A stretch of DNA of 64,000 nt from Thermus parvatiensis (GTDB lineage: Bacteria; Deinococcota; Deinococci; Deinococcales; Thermaceae), in NCBI RefSeq assembly GCF_001535545.1, contig NZ_CP014141.1, forward strand, positions 558,001-622,000. The letters run 5' to 3'. Below the pieces are notes generated by a model. The model ran no database searches. It had not been told where the DNA came from and saw nothing but the letters and a program-made list of their open reading frames with translations. Below are positions 1-9,648 of the stretch, piece after piece. The stretch's first letter is position 1; the number at the start of each line of letters is the position of its first letter. Made by a program: the position numbers and the translations under genes.

Positions 1-1
1 T

Positions 2-553
2 TGGGACCGGCCCCGGCTTAGGCCCCTGGGCCGGTACCTGGCCTTTTTGGCCCTCCTCCTCGGCCTCTTCGCCCTCCGGTCCCTACCCCACCCCGGGGGA
101 GACCTGCCCCTCCTCCTCACCCTCTTCCACGCCGGGGCCTTCCTCGTGGCCTACCTCGCCCTGAGCGTGGGGGTGGGGGCGGGGGCGATGTGCGCCCTCC
201 AGGACCTGAGGCTCCGCCTGGCCCCCGAGCGGGCCGTGGCCGCCGCCCCCCTTTGGAGCCTGAGGCGGCTTGAGCGGGGTTACCTCCGGGTGGGGTACGT
301 GGCGGCCACCCTGGGGCTTGCGAGCGGCATGGCCTGGGCCTTCGGCTACTTCGGGAGCCCTTTGAGCCCGGACCCCAAGGAGGTTTCGGTGGTCCTGGGC
401 TGGCTTCTCCTCACCCTCTACTTCCTTCTGGACGAGCGGCTGCGGGGCCTTCTTCGGGCGGGCCTCCTCCTCGGGGCCTACGCCCTCTTCCTGTTCGCCC
501 TTTTGGGGGCCCCCTTCCTGGGTTCCCGGCACCCCTCGGGGCTGGGGTTTTAG
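2..553 (+). CDS. CcsA/HemX-like cytochrome c assembly membrane protein, 5' partial
   Basis: The frame is open to the left edge of the window, so the start lies upstream. About 183 residues are visible. They hold five strongly hydrophobic segments, a His-containing helix starting LFHAGAFLVAY and a basic cytoplasmic loop after GAMCALQDLRLR. This resembles the C-terminal half of HemX/CcsA-type proteins, which sit in the membrane and handle heme during cytochrome c maturation. The family call comes from helix spacing and the His-Ala-Tyr segment only; no catalytic WWD-type motif is in the visible part. An AT-rich promoter-like stretch follows, so the next operon looks independent. Another polytopic membrane protein remains possible. 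Confidence 0.55.
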   Translation, partial: WDRPRLRPLGRYLAFLALLLGLFALRSLPHPGGDLPLLLTLFHAGAFLVAYLALSVGVGAGAMCALQDLRLRLAPERAVAAAPLWSLRRLERGYLRVGYVAATLGLASGMAWAFGYFGSPLSPDPKEVSVVLGWLLLTLYFLLDERLRGLLRAGLLLGAYALFLFALLGAPFLGSRHPSGLGF

Positions 554-570
554 ACTATGCAAGGGTAAGG

Positions 571-600
571 TTGATAAAATGTAAAGCTTGGGTTTAAAAT
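571..600 (+). promoter_or_regulatory. Promoter of the SHOCT-like/DUF2089 operon
   Basis: TTGATA (571-576) and TAAAAT (595-600) are separated by 18 bases in an unusually AT-rich patch of this GC-rich sequence. A good ribosome binding site (AAGGAGG, 609-615) and a GTG start at 621 follow. Confidence 0.6.
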
Positions 601-620
601 CCTCCACAAGGAGGTTAGGC

Positions 621-988
621 GTGGAGGAGAAACGGCGCATACTGGAGATGGTGCGTTCGGGGAGGTCGGGGTGGAGGAGGCCTTGGCCCTCCTCGAGGCG
701 GTGGAGGCGCGGTCTAGGGCCAAGGGGCCTCTCCAGGTTCTGAGGGTGCGCATCCACGCCTACGACGAGGGCAAGCCCGTGCGGGTGAACGTCAACCTGC
801 CCCTGGCCTTGGCGGAGCTTGTGGAGGCCTTCTTGCCGCAGGAGGCCAAGGCCACCCTGGCGGGGAAGGGGGTGCACCTCGGGGATCTCCTGTGCCTGGT
901 GCGGGAGGGGGTGCCCGAGGGGAAGCTCGTGGAGATTGAGGCGGAGGAGGAAGGCCACCCGGTGCAGATTCTGGTGGAGGTGGCGTGA
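621..988 (+). CDS. SHOCT-like N-terminal domain protein, about 122 aa (frameshift in reading)
   Basis: The GTG at 621 follows AAGGAGG by six bases. The first 30 residues (VEEKRRILEMVRSG, then EEALALLEAVE) match the short helical SHOCT-like/LiaX N-terminal domain that starts many DUF4097 (YvlB-type) proteins. The remaining ~90 residues are a small alpha/beta domain I do not recognise. The frame is kept only if one G is added to the run at 659-662; both halves then read as one protein. The stop overlaps the start of the next gene (GTGA), so translation is probably coupled. The neighbouring DUF2089 gene is a common partner of such proteins. A role in envelope-stress sensing is an inference from that association. 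Confidence 0.6.
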
Positions 989-1241
989 TCCCCTTGCACC
1001 CCCGGTTCCTCTACCTCCGGGTGCGGGGGCCTTTCCCCATCCCCCTTTTCCTGGCGCTTCCCCTCTTGGCTTTGGAGTGGGGCCTTCTCCTCGTCCTCTT
1101 CCTCCACAAGACCCGGGCCCTCCTTCGGGGAAGGCCTTGAGGACGCCCCTGGGGGCGGTCTTCGCCCTTAGGCGGCTTCCTCCTTTGGTGCTTTTGGAGC
1201 TGGAGGTGGAGAGGATAGGGGTAAAGGTGGGCGTATGGTGA
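985..1241 (+). CDS. Small membrane protein, about 85 aa (frameshift in reading)
   Basis: The GTG at 985 overlaps the previous stop. As written, the frame ends at 1140 after 51 residues containing one hydrophobic helix (FPIPLFLALPLLALEWGLLL), then a basic tail. Adding one G to the run at 1127-1130 continues the frame into LRTPLGAVFALRRLPP and a beta-like tail ending GVKVGVW at 1241, which overlaps the start of the DUF2089 gene. The same one-base shortage in a G run occurs in many genes here, so one 85-residue single-pass protein is the simpler reading. The alternative is two tiny coupled genes. No function is recognised. Confidence 0.45.
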
Positions 1242-1603
1242 TCCGGCCTCTTCCCACGCGGTGTCCGGCCTGCGAGGGGCCCTTGGCGGTGAAGGCCCTC
1301 TTCTGCCCCGCTTGCGGCACCGAGGTGCACGGGCGCTTCGCCTTGAACGAGTTCGCCCTCCTCCCCAAGGAGCACCTGGACTTCCTGCGGCTTTTCGTGA
1401 AGACCCGGGGGAACCTGAAGGAGGTGGAGCGCATCCTGGGGGTCTCCTACCCCACGGTGCGGGCCCGGCTGGACGCTCTCCTGAAGGCCCTGGGGTACGA
1501 GGAGGACGAGGGGAAGGACCGCCTCGAGGTCCTGGAGGCCCTAAGGCAGGGGGAGATCAGCGTGGAGGAGGCGGTGGCCCGCTTGCGGGAAGGGAAAAGC
1601 TGA
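1235..1603 (+). CDS. DUF2089 family zinc-ribbon/HTH protein, 122 aa
   Basis: The N-terminus carries a two-CxxC zinc ribbon (CPAC and CPAC, residues about 9-27). A helix-turn-helix-like middle follows (GNLKEVERILGVSYPTVRARL), then a C-terminal SHOCT-like helix pair (EALRQGEISVEEAVARL). This is the DUF2089 architecture. The family is thought to contain DNA-binding regulators and often sits next to SHOCT-like/DUF4097 genes, as here. The ATG at 1235 overlaps the upstream stop, suggesting coupling. Its 3' end overlaps the convergent histidine kinase gene by 47 bases. It probably regulates its own small operon; this is an inference from family and context. Confidence 0.75.
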   Translation: MVIRPLPTRCPACEGPLAVKALFCPACGTEVHGRFALNEFALLPKEHLDFLRLFVKTRGNLKEVERILGVSYPTVRARLDALLKALGYEEDEGKDRLEVLEALRQGEISVEEAVARLREGKS

Positions 1604-2962
1604 AGGCCGTCCCCTTGCCCACCTGGCTCTCCACCCAGACCTCCCCCCCGTGGGCCTCGAGGATGGCCTTCACGATGGCGAGGCCGAGGCCTGACCCGCC
1701 CCGTTCCCGGTCCCGGGCCTTGTCCACCCGGTAGAAGCGCTCAAAGAGGTGGGGAAGGTGCTCCTCGGGGATCCCCTCCCCGTCGTCCTCCACCCGGACC
1801 ACCGCCTTGTCCCCTAGGTCAAAGGCCCTAAGCCACACGTGCCGGGCCCCTGCCTTGAGGGCGTTGGAGACCAGGTTGGCCATGACCTGGTGGAGCCGGT
1901 CGGGATCCCCCAGGACGTAAAGGTCCTCGGGGGCCTCCACCAGGATCTCCCCGTCAAAGCTTTTGGCAAACTCCTCCCGCACCTCTTCCAGGAGGTCCAA
2001 GACCCGCACAGGCACGGGGCGGATCCTCCAGGCGCCGCTTTGCGAGAGGTCCAGGAGGTCGGAGACGAGCTTGCCCATGCGCTCCGCCTCCCGCTTCACC
2101 ACCTCGAGGCTCTCCCGCTGGGCCTCGGTGAGGGGGGTGCGCCGGAGCAGGTAGCCCACGTGCCCCAGGATGGCGGTGATGGGGGTCCTGAGCTCGTGGG
2201 AGGCGTCCTGGAGGAAGCGGGTCTGGGCCTCAAAGGCCTCCTGCAGGCGGGTGAGCATCCCGTTCAGGGCCTTGACCAGGGCGGCCACCTCGTCCCGGGT
2301 TTCCGGCTCCGGTAAGGGCTCGGGGCGGGCGCTCATGGCCTCGGCCTTGCGCGCCGCCCACTCCAAGGGCTCCAGGGCCCGGGCCACGAGGCTGCGGGCG
2401 AGGAAGAGGGAGAGGAGGAGGACGAAGAGGGCCGTGCCCGCGTAGATGCGGGCGAACTGGCTTAGGGTGGCCTCCAGGTCCTCCGTGGGCCGGCCCACGA
2501 GGAGGGCGCCCTTCCACACCGAGCCCGAGAGGTTGACCTCCACCTTCCGGGCGTAGACGAGAAGTCGCAGGGGGTGGCCCTCACGGGGGAGCTCCGCGTA
2601 GGCCCACACCTCTCCCCGCTTGAGGAGCTCCCGGTAATCCTCCTCCTTTAGGAGGAGGCGCTGGCTTCCCAGGGCGGGGCTTTTCTGCAGGCTGATCCCG
2701 CCCTCCCGGGCGAGGAGGGCCGGGTCCTCCTCGGGGAGGAGCTGGACCTCGGCGTAGAGGCTCGGGGGAGGCCGGCCTCGAGGAGGGCCTGCCCCCCCAG
2801 GTTGAGGAGGCGCACCACCTGGTTGGCTGCCTCCTTCAGGTCGGTGCGCAGGCTCCCGTAGAGGAAGTTGCGAAGGAGCCCCTCCAGGGCGAAGCCGAGG
2901 ACCAAAAAGGCCACGAGGAGAAGCCCCGCCGTGAGGAGGGTGATCCGGGTCCTAAGGGTCAT
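1557..2962 (-). CDS. Membrane sensor histidine kinase, about 468 aa (frameshift in reading)
   Basis: The order is an N-terminal membrane helix (LLTAGLLLVAFLVLGFALEG), an extracytoplasmic region of ~150 residues, a second helix (ALFVLLLSLFLARSL), a HAMP linker, the dimerisation/phosphoacceptor domain with the H-box DASHELRTPITA, and a HATPase domain with the N-box NLVSNALKAG and the G-boxes DDGEGIP and GSGLGLAIV. It pairs with the OmpR-type regulator just upstream and autophosphorylates on the H-box His. The reading breaks at 2764-2768, where a run of five G (C5 on the coding strand) needs one more base; both parts are otherwise clean. The signal is unknown. The 3' end overlaps the convergent DUF2089 gene. 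Confidence 0.85.
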
Positions 2963-2983
2963 GCCGGGAGGCTAGGCTTGGGC

Positions 2984-3658
2984 TCAGTCCTCCCTGAGGA
3001 CATACCCCACCCCCCGCACCGTGTGGATGAGGCGGCGCTCCCCGCCTGCCTCCAGCTTCTTGCGCAGGTAGCCGATGTAGACGTCCACCACGTTGCTTCC
3101 CCCTTGGTAGCCCGGCCAGACCTTCTCCTCTATTTCGTAGCGGCTGAAGACCTTGCCGGGGTTTTTGGCGAGGAGCTCCAGAAGCTCAAACTCCTTGTTG
3201 GAGAGTTCAATGCGGCGGTTCCCCCGGAAGACCTCCCGGCCCTCGAGGTTGATGATGAGGTCCGCCACCCGGATCTCCCCGGTGATGGCCGGGGTCACGC
3301 GGCGGAGGTGGGCCCGCACCCGGGCGAGGAGCTCTTCTATGGAGAAGGGCTTCACCAGGTAGTCGTCGGCCCCCGCGTCCAGCCCCTCCACCTTGTCCTC
3401 CACGCGGTCCTTGGCGGTGAGGATGAGGATGGGGACGTTGGAGGTCTTGCGGATGCGCTTGGCCACCTCAATCCCGTCCATCACGGGGAGCATCAGGTCC
3501 AGAATCACCAGGTTGGGGCTCACCTCCCGGAACTTGGAAAGCCCGGTGATCCCGTCGTGGGCCACCTCGGTGCGGTAGCCCTCGGCCTGGAGCTCCAGTT
3601 CAATGAAGCGGGCGATGTCCTTCTCGTCCTCCACGATGAGGATCAGGGGCGGCTCCAT
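2984..3658 (-). CDS. OmpR-family response regulator, 224 aa
   Basis: A receiver domain with acidic pair E10/D11, phosphoacceptor D54 (LVILDLMLP) and the conserved Lys in DYLVKPF is followed by a winged-helix DNA-binding domain (residues ~125-224, ending [12 protein letters not shown]). It is the partner of the downstream histidine kinase, 21 bases away. I chose the ATG at 3658 rather than the in-frame ATG at 3667, because a TACCAT box lies seven bases before it, the leaderless arrangement seen throughout this window. A perfect 16-bp palindrome sits just upstream of that box and may be an operator. The regulated genes are not identifiable from sequence. Confidence 0.9.
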   Translation of the reverse strand: MEPPLILIVEDEKDIARFIELELQAEGYRTEVAHDGITGLSKFREVSPNLVILDLMLPVMDGIEVAKRIRKTSNVPILILTAKDRVEDKVEGLDAGADDYLVKPFSIEELLARVRAHLRRVTPAITGEIRVADLIINLEGREVFRGNRRIELSNKEFELLELLAKNPGKVFSRYEIEEKVWPGYQGGSNVVDVYIGYLRKKLEAGGERRLIHTVRGVGYVLRED

Positions 3659-3665
3659 GCCTCCC

Positions 3666-3671
3666 ATGGTA
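3666..3671 (-). promoter_or_regulatory. -10 box of the response-regulator gene (leaderless)
   Basis: On the minus strand TACCAT is followed by seven bases and then the ATG at 3658. No convincing -35 hexamer is visible; the palindrome at 3676-3691 occupies the -35/-10 spacer. Confidence 0.5.
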
Positions 3672-3675
3672 CTTA

Positions 3676-3691
3676 CTTTCTCATGAGAAAG
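3676..3691. promoter_or_regulatory. Perfect 16-bp palindrome, candidate operator
   Basis: CTTTCTCATGAGAAAG is a gapless perfect inverted repeat lying in the 33-base gap between the trhA-like stop and the response-regulator start, immediately upstream of the regulator's -10 box. OmpR-type regulators usually bind direct repeats, so a different dimeric repressor is also possible. Confidence 0.5.
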
Positions 3692-4309
3692 CTAGGTGTA
3701 GAGGCTCAAGACCGCCAGGTACATAAAGAGGCTTCCCAGGAGGACGAGGAGGTGCCAGAGGCCGTGGAAGCCCACCCGTTCGGGCCAGGGGTCTGGCCAT
3801 TTCCGCCCGTACACCCAGGCCCCTAGGGTATAGAAGAGCCCGGCGGTGGCCATGAGGGCGAAAGTGGGTAGGGGAAGGGCCAGCTTGGGCAGGAAGAGTA
3901 CGGAAAGCCAGCCCAAGCCCAGGTAGGCCAGGGTGTAGAGCCACCGGGGAGCCCTCAGGAAGAGGAGGCGGAAGCCCACCCCCAAAAGGGCCAGGCCCCA
4001 CACCAGCCCCAGGGCAAAGGGCCTGAGGCCCTCCTTTAGCCCCTCCACCAGGAAGGGGGTGTAGCTTCCGGCGATGAAGAGGAAGATGGCGGCGTGGTCC
4101 AGCCGACGGAGCCAGGCCAGGGTCCTATCCTCCACCCTTAGGGCGTGGTAGAGGGCGCTGGCCCCGAACATGAGGGCCATGGTGAGGCCGAAGACCAAAA
4201 GGGCCGGCCAGGCCTCCTTGGGGGCCAGGAGGAAGAGGAAAAAGCTTCCCAGAAGGGCCAGGGGGACCCCCAGGGCGTGGCTTAGAGCGTTGAAGGGCTC
4301 GCGGACCAT
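3692..4309 (-). CDS. Hemolysin III family (TrhA/YqfA-type, PAQR superfamily) membrane protein, 205 aa
   Basis: Seven predicted membrane helices carry the family's conserved polar residues: the SALYHAL segment, the LDHAAIFLFIAGSYTP helix and the C-terminal FHGLWHLLVLLGS motif. These Ser, His, Asp and His residues form a metal site in the PAQR/CREST superfamily. The name hemolysin III is historical. Bacterial members have been linked to membrane-lipid homeostasis. Length is normal. It is read in the same direction as the two-component genes, and its stop abuts the candidate operator of the response regulator. Confidence 0.85.
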   Translation of the reverse strand: MVREPFNALSHALGVPLALLGSFFLFLLAPKEAWPALLVFGLTMALMFGASALYHALRVEDRTLAWLRRLDHAAIFLFIAGSYTPFLVEGLKEGLRPFALGLVWGLALLGVGFRLLFLRAPRWLYTLAYLGLGWLSVLFLPKLALPLPTFALMATAGLFYTLGAWVYGRKWPDPWPERVGFHGLWHLLVLLGSLFMYLAVLSLYT

Positions 4310-4317
4310 GCCCCAGG

Positions 4318-6710
4318 CTACCCGATCCCGAGCCGCCTTTCCACCTCCGCTACCTCCCGAACCGTGCGCAGGAGGGCATCGGGGTTGAGGCTTAGGGAGT
4401 CAATGCCCCTTTCCACCAGGAAGGCGGCGAACTCCGGGTAGTCGGAAGGGGCCTGGCCGCAGATGCTCACCGTTTTGCCCCGGGCGTGGGCCTTCTCTAT
4501 GAGGAAGGCGCAGAGGGCCTTCACCGTCTCCCGCCGCTCGTCAAAGAGGTGGGCCACCCTTTCCGAGTCCCGGTCCAGGCCCAAGGCGAGCTGGGTGAGG
4601 TCGTTGGAGCCGATGGAGAAGCCGTCAAAGAGCTCGGCGAAGGCCTCGGCCTCGAGGACGTTGGAGGGGATCTCCGCCATCACGTGGACCTCGAGGCCCC
4701 CCTCTCCCCGCCTAAGCCCCCCCTCGGCCATCACCTCCAAGACCTTCTCCCCCTCCTCCGGGGTGCGGCAGAAGGGGACCATGACCATGAGGTTCTTGAG
4801 GCCCATCTCCTCCCGCACCCGCTTCACCGCGGCCACCTCCAGGAGAAAGCCCTCCTTGTAGTCCGGGTGGTAGTAGCGGCTCGCCCCCCGCCACCCCAGC
4901 ATGGGGTTTTCCTCCTTGGGCTCAAAGAGGTGCCCCCGAGGAGGCGGGCGTACTCGTTGGTCTTGAAGTCGGAGAAGCGGAGGAGAACGGGCCTCGGATA
5001 GAAGGCGGCGGCGATGAGGGCGATGCCCTGGCTTAAGGTCTCCACGAAGTAGGCCCGCTTGTCGCGGTAGGCCTCGGTGATTTCCTCCACCTGGCGCTTC
5101 ACCTCGGGGGGAAGGGCTTCAAACCGGGTGAGGGCCAGGGGGTGGACCCGGACGTGGCTTGCGAAGATGAACTCCATCCGGGCAAGCCCCACCCCGTCCG
5201 TGGGGAGGAGGCTCGTCCTCAGGGCCTCCTCCGGGGTGCCCACGTTCACCAGGATCCGGGTCCGGGTCCTGGGCAGGGTTTCGGGGCGGATCTCCTCCAC
5301 CTCAAAGGGGAGCCTGCCCCGGTAGACCACGCCCCGCTCCCCCTCGGCGCAAGAGACCGTGACCTCCTCCCCCTCGGGGACGCTCCGCGTGGCCCCCACC
5401 GCCCCCACCACCGCGGGCACCCCCAGCTCCCGGGCCACGATGGCCGCGTGGGAGGTGCGCCCGCCCCTTTCGGTGACGATGGCCGCCGCCTTCTTCATGA
5501 TGGGCTCCCAGTCGGGGTTGGTGGTCTCGGTGACCAGGACCTCCCCCTCCTGGAAGCGGTCCATCTCCTTGGGGTCCTTGAGGATGCGGGCTTTGCCCGT
5601 GGCGATGGCTTCCCCCACCGCCAGGCCCTCGGCCAGGACCTCGCCCCGCTTGAGGAGGCGGAAGACCCGGAGCACGGGGCTTTTTTGCGAGTGGACCGTC
5701 TCGGGCCGGGCCTGGAGGACGAAGAGCTCCCCTGTGGGGCCGTCCTTGGCCCACTCAATGTCCATGGGGGTGGGGCTACCCCGCTTCTTGGAGTAGTGGT
5801 CCTCAATCTTCAGGGCCCAGTCGGCAAGGAGGAGGACCTCCTCGTCCCTTAGGGCGAAGCGGTTTCGCAGGTAGAGGGGCGTGGGGCGGTTCTTGAGCCT
5901 TCCCTCCCTGGGGTCAAAGGCCAGGGTGAGCTCCTTGGCGCCGAGCCTTCTGTAGACCACGGCCCGGAAGCCCTCACGGAAGGTCTCCTTGTGCACGTAG
6001 TAGCCGTCCGGAATCACCCGGCCCTGGACGATGTTCTCGCCCAGGCCGTAGATGGCCGTGAGGTAGACGAAGCCCCGGTGGCCGGTGTCGGGGTCCAAGG
6101 TGAAGATGACCCCGCTTGCGGCGTCGTCCGCCCGCACCATGCGCTGGACCCCCACGGAGAGGGCCACCTTGAGGTGGTCAAAGCCCATGTGGGCTCGGTA
6201 GCTGATGGCCCGGGCGGTGAAGAGGCTCGCCATGGCCCGCTTCACGTGGAGGAGGAGGTCCTCTTCCCCTTGCACGTAGAGGTAGCTTTCCTGCTGCCCG
6301 GCGAAGCTCGCCGTGGGGAGGTCCTCGGCGGTGGCGCTACTCCGCACGGCCACGGGGATCTCCTCCTCCCCCGCTTCCTCAGAAAGCCTGCGGTAGGCCA
6401 GGAGGATTTCCTCCCGGAGGTCCTTAGGGTATTCCCCTTTCAGGATCAGGTTCCGCAGGCGGCGGCTTGCCCTTTGCAGGGCAGTGGGGTTCTCCACGTC
6501 CAGCCCTTCTAGCTCCTGGGCGATGGCCTCCTTCAGGCCGTTGTGCTCCAGAAAGTACCAGTAGGCCTCGCTGGTGGTGGCGAACCCCCCGGGCACCTTG
6601 ACCCCTAAGGGGGAGAGCTCCCGGATCATCTCCCCCAAGGAGGCGTTTTTGCCGCCCACCAGGGGCACGTCCTCGAGGCCCACCTCGTGGAAAAACCGGA
6701 TCCAGCGCAT
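4318..6710 (-). CDS. ppsA: Phosphoenolpyruvate synthase, about 797 aa (frameshift in reading)
   Basis: It converts pyruvate, ATP and water to PEP, AMP and phosphate in gluconeogenesis. The N-terminal ATP-grasp-like domain begins with VGGKNASLGEM and contains VRSSATAEDLP and SFAGQQESYL. The swivelling phosphohistidine domain has ERGGRTSHAAIVAREL with the catalytic His near residue 420. The C-terminal TIM barrel contains GSNDLTQLALGLDRDS and the SICGQAPSD segment with the catalytic Cys. The frame breaks at 4933-4937, where C5 should be C6; the repaired length is typical of the family. It is followed 8 bases later by the hemolysin-III-like gene's start. Confidence 0.92.
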
Positions 6711-6724
6711 GTCCTTCCTCCCTT

Positions 6725-7615
6725 CTAGGGGATACCCCCCTTCTTGAGCAGCTGCTTTAGGATTTCCTTAGGCCTCTCCCCTTCGTAAAGGGCTTCCTCC
6801 GTGAGGAAAAGCCGGTGGGGAAGGGCCAGGAAGGCTGCGTCCCTAAGCTCCTTCCAGTCCACCAGGGGCTTGGCCCTGAGGTAGGCCAGGGCCCGGGCCA
6901 ACGCCAGCCAGGCCTTGGCCCCGCGGGGGGAGAGGCCCATGCGCAGGCGCCGGTCCTCCTGCGTGAGAAAAGCCACGTGGGTGATGGCCTCGAGGGCCTC
7001 CCTGGCCACCCTGACCCCCCGCACCTCCTCCTGGGCCTTAGGGAAGTCCACCCCCAGGGGTTCAGGAATCCGGGGTTCCTCCGTGAGGATCCTAAGCCAC
7101 ACCTCCCGCCTGGGGGGGCGGAAGGGGATTTGGGCGGTGAAGCGGTCCAGCTGGGCCTCTGGGAGAGGGTAGGTGCCCTCAAGTTCTAAAGGGTTTTGCG
7201 TGGCCACCACGAAGAAGGGCTCGGGCAAGGGGTGGCGCACGCCCCCTGCGGTCACCGCCCTTTCCTGCATGGCCTCGAGGAGGGCCGACTGCACCTTAGG
7301 GGGCGCCCGGTTGATCTCGTCCGCCAGGACCACCTGGGCGAAGATGGGGCCCGGGACGAAGACGAAGCGCCCCTCCCGGTAGACCTCGCTTCCCGTGAGG
7401 TCCTGGGGGAGGAGGTCCGGGGTGAACTGGATGCGCTTGTAGGCGAGGCCGATCGCCCGGGCCAGGCTCTCCGCGAGGAGGGTCTTGCCCAGGCCCGGCA
7501 TCCCTTCCAAGAGGGCGTGCCCCCGGGCGAGGAGGACGGCGAGGAGGGCCTCTATGACCTCCTCTTGGCCGAAGAGGGCTTCCCCCAGGGCTTTCCGAAG
7601 CCGGTCCAAGGCCAC
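6725..7615 (-). CDS. MoxR-family AAA+ ATPase, 296 aa
   Basis: Walker A is GMPGLGKT (38-45), Walker B is VVLADEINRAP (D99/E100), and sensor 1 is in FFVVATQNP. The AAA_3 core is followed by a helical lid. MoxR ATPases act as chaperones for assembling metal- or complex-bound proteins, usually with VWA-domain partners, but no VWA gene is adjacent here. The start is a GTG at 7615 that directly abuts the stop of the EF-G-2 gene (7616-7618), so the two are co-transcribed and probably coupled. ppsA follows 14 bases after the stop. Confidence 0.88.
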   Translation of the reverse strand: MALDRLRKALGEALFGQEEVIEALLAVLLARGHALLEGMPGLGKTLLAESLARAIGLAYKRIQFTPDLLPQDLTGSEVYREGRFVFVPGPIFAQVVLADEINRAPPKVQSALLEAMQERAVTAGGVRHPLPEPFFVVATQNPLELEGTYPLPEAQLDRFTAQIPFRPPRREVWLRILTEEPRIPEPLGVDFPKAQEEVRGVRVAREALEAITHVAFLTQEDRRLRMGLSPRGAKAWLALARALAYLRAKPLVDWKELRDAAFLALPHRLFLTEEALYEGERPKEILKQLLKKGGIP

Positions 7616-9591
7616 CTAGCCCTCCTGGGCCCTCTCCTGGACGATCCTCTGGGCGAGGTGCGGGGGACCTCGGCGTAGTGGCTGAACTCCAGGGTGTAGG
7701 CCCCCGCCCCCCCGGTGAGGCCGGGGAGGGCCTTGTAGTACTCCAGGACCTCGGCGAGGGGCACCTCGGCGTGGACCATGCTCAAGGCCCCCTCCTGCTC
7801 CATGCCCAAAATCCGCCCCCGCCGGGCCTGGAGGTCGGAGAGAACGTCCCCCACCCGCTCCTGAGGGACGAGGACCTTGAGGCGGTAGATGGGCTCTAGA
7901 AGCACGGGGTGCGCCTCGGCCATCACCTTCTTAAAGGCGAGGCTTGCGGCGATCTGAAAGGCGAGGTCCGAGGAGTCCACCTCGTGGTAGGAGCCGTTGT
8001 AGACGATGGCCTTGAAGCCCATCACCGGAAAGCCCGCCAGCACCCCCTTCTTGGCCGCCTCCTTGATCCCCTCCTCTATGGCTTCCTGGTACTTGCTGGG
8101 GATGACCCCGCCGGTGATGCGCCACTCGAAGCTGTACTCGGAAGCGGGCTCCAGCCTAAGCCACACATCCCCGTACTGGCCGTGCCCCCCGGTCTGCTTC
8201 TTGTACTTGCCCTGACCCTCGGCCACCTTCTTGATGGTCTCCCGGTAGGGCACCTTGGGCACGGAGAACTCCACCTCCACCCCGTAATCCTGGAGGCGTT
8301 CCTTGGCGGTGGTGAGGTGGAGCTCCCCGTGGCCCCAAAGGAGGAGCTCCCCCGTCTCCTCCTGGCGCTCTATCTTCAGGCTCGGGTCCTCCTCGAGGAG
8401 CTTCCTCAGGGCCTCGCCCAGCCTGGCCTCGTCCGTGCGCCCCTTGGGGTGGAGGGCCACGGGGACGTTGGGGTCGGGCAGGCGGGCGAAGGGCACCGCC
8501 TCGCTTTCCGGCTTCTCCCCTTGCCAGAGGACCATGCCCCGGTGGAGGCCCTCCGCCTTGGGGACGCCCAGGACGAACCCCGCCTCCGCCTCCTCCACCT
8601 CCAGGAGGTCCTTCCCCATGGGCACGTAGAGGTGGGGGAGGCGCACCGGGCCGGCCTCGCTTTGGAGGCTGTCCCCGGGCCTAAGCCTTCCCCGGTAGAG
8701 GCGCAGGTAGGCCACCTGGCCCATGAAGGGGTCCACCTGGACCTTGAAGACCTTGGCCAAGGGGGGGCCATCCCCGAAGCGTTCCACGGGGGAGGGGAGG
8801 GCCTCCAGGATCAGTTCCAGAAGGGGCAGGACCCCGATCTCCCTCTCCCCGGAGGCCAGGGCCACGGGGTAGAGGAGGCCCCGCCGCACCGCCTCGTGAA
8901 AGGCCTTCTCCAGGGCCTCGCCCGTGACCTCCTCCCCTTCCAGGTACTTCTCCAAGAGGCCCTCGTCCGTCTCCACGATGGCCTCGAGGACTTCCTGGCG
9001 GAAGCGCTGGACCCTCTCCCTTTCCTCCGGGGGGACCTCCGCCTCCCTTTCCTCCCCGTTCTCGTAGCGGTAGGCCTTGCCGTGGAAGACGTCTATGAGG
9101 CCCACCCACTCCCCTCCTTCGTAGAGGGGCAGGTCTATGGGGAGGATGGGGCCCAGGGTGCTCCTCAGGTCCTCCAGGAGGGCGTAGTAGTCCCCGCCCT
9201 TGTCCAGCTTGGTGACCACCACCATCCGGGGAAGGCCGAGCCTTTCCGCCACGGTCCAGGCCCTTTCCGTGCCCACCTGCACCCCGGCCTCCGCGGACAC
9301 GGCCACCAAGGCGGCGTCCGCAGCCTCCAGGGCCCCCCGGATCTCCCCCACGAAGTCCCCGGAGCCCGGGGCGTCCAGGAGGAAGACGCGGTGGCCCCGA
9401 AAGAGGAGGGGGGCGACCCCGGTGCGCACCGTGGTGCGGTGGAGCTTGGCCTCGGGGGTGTAGTCCGTGGTGGTGGTGCCCTCCTCCACCCGGCCCCGGC
9501 GTTCCTTGGCCCCGGTCTTGTAAAGCAGGGCCTCCGTGAGGGTGGTTTTCCCGCTTCCCGCGTGCCCCACCAGGGCGACGGTTCGGATCAT
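7616..9591 (-). CDS. EF-G-2, translation elongation factor G paralogue, 658 aa (frameshift near 3' end)
   Basis: It has the EF-G domain order: GTPase domain with G1 GHAGSGKT (9-17), domain II, III (GHGELHLTTAKERL), IV (TGGHGQYGDVWL) and V. The G3 motif reads DAPGSGDF (73-80), so the catalytic His of the usual DTPGHVDF is Ser77; G4 is TKLD (127-130), not NKxD. This marks it as the second, non-canonical EF-G of Thermus; I recall a solved structure of the HB8 protein. Starts at ATG 9591 behind AAGGAGG. The last 16 residues need one extra base at the run 7662-7666; they then end at a TAG that abuts the MoxR start. Its cellular role is not settled. Confidence 0.9.
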
Positions 9592-9612
9592 GGCGCCTCC
9601 TTCGGTGCCCAT

Positions 9613-9618
9613 AGTATA
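9613..9618 (-). promoter_or_regulatory. -10 box of the EF-G-2/MoxR operon
   Basis: TATACT on the minus strand lies 21 bases upstream of the EF-G-2 ATG, with a ribosome binding site in between. No clear -35 hexamer is seen. The JAMM gene starts divergently 43 bases away. Confidence 0.4.
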
Positions 9619-9648
9619 CGCCGGGGGCGGGGCGGTTGTCCCGGCGGG

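Noticed and set aside
1137..1241. A separate 34-codon gene starting at TTG 1137
   Set aside because: Adding one G at 1127-1130 fuses it to the preceding frame and gives a sensible single-pass membrane protein. This matches the error pattern seen elsewhere, although two genes cannot be ruled out.
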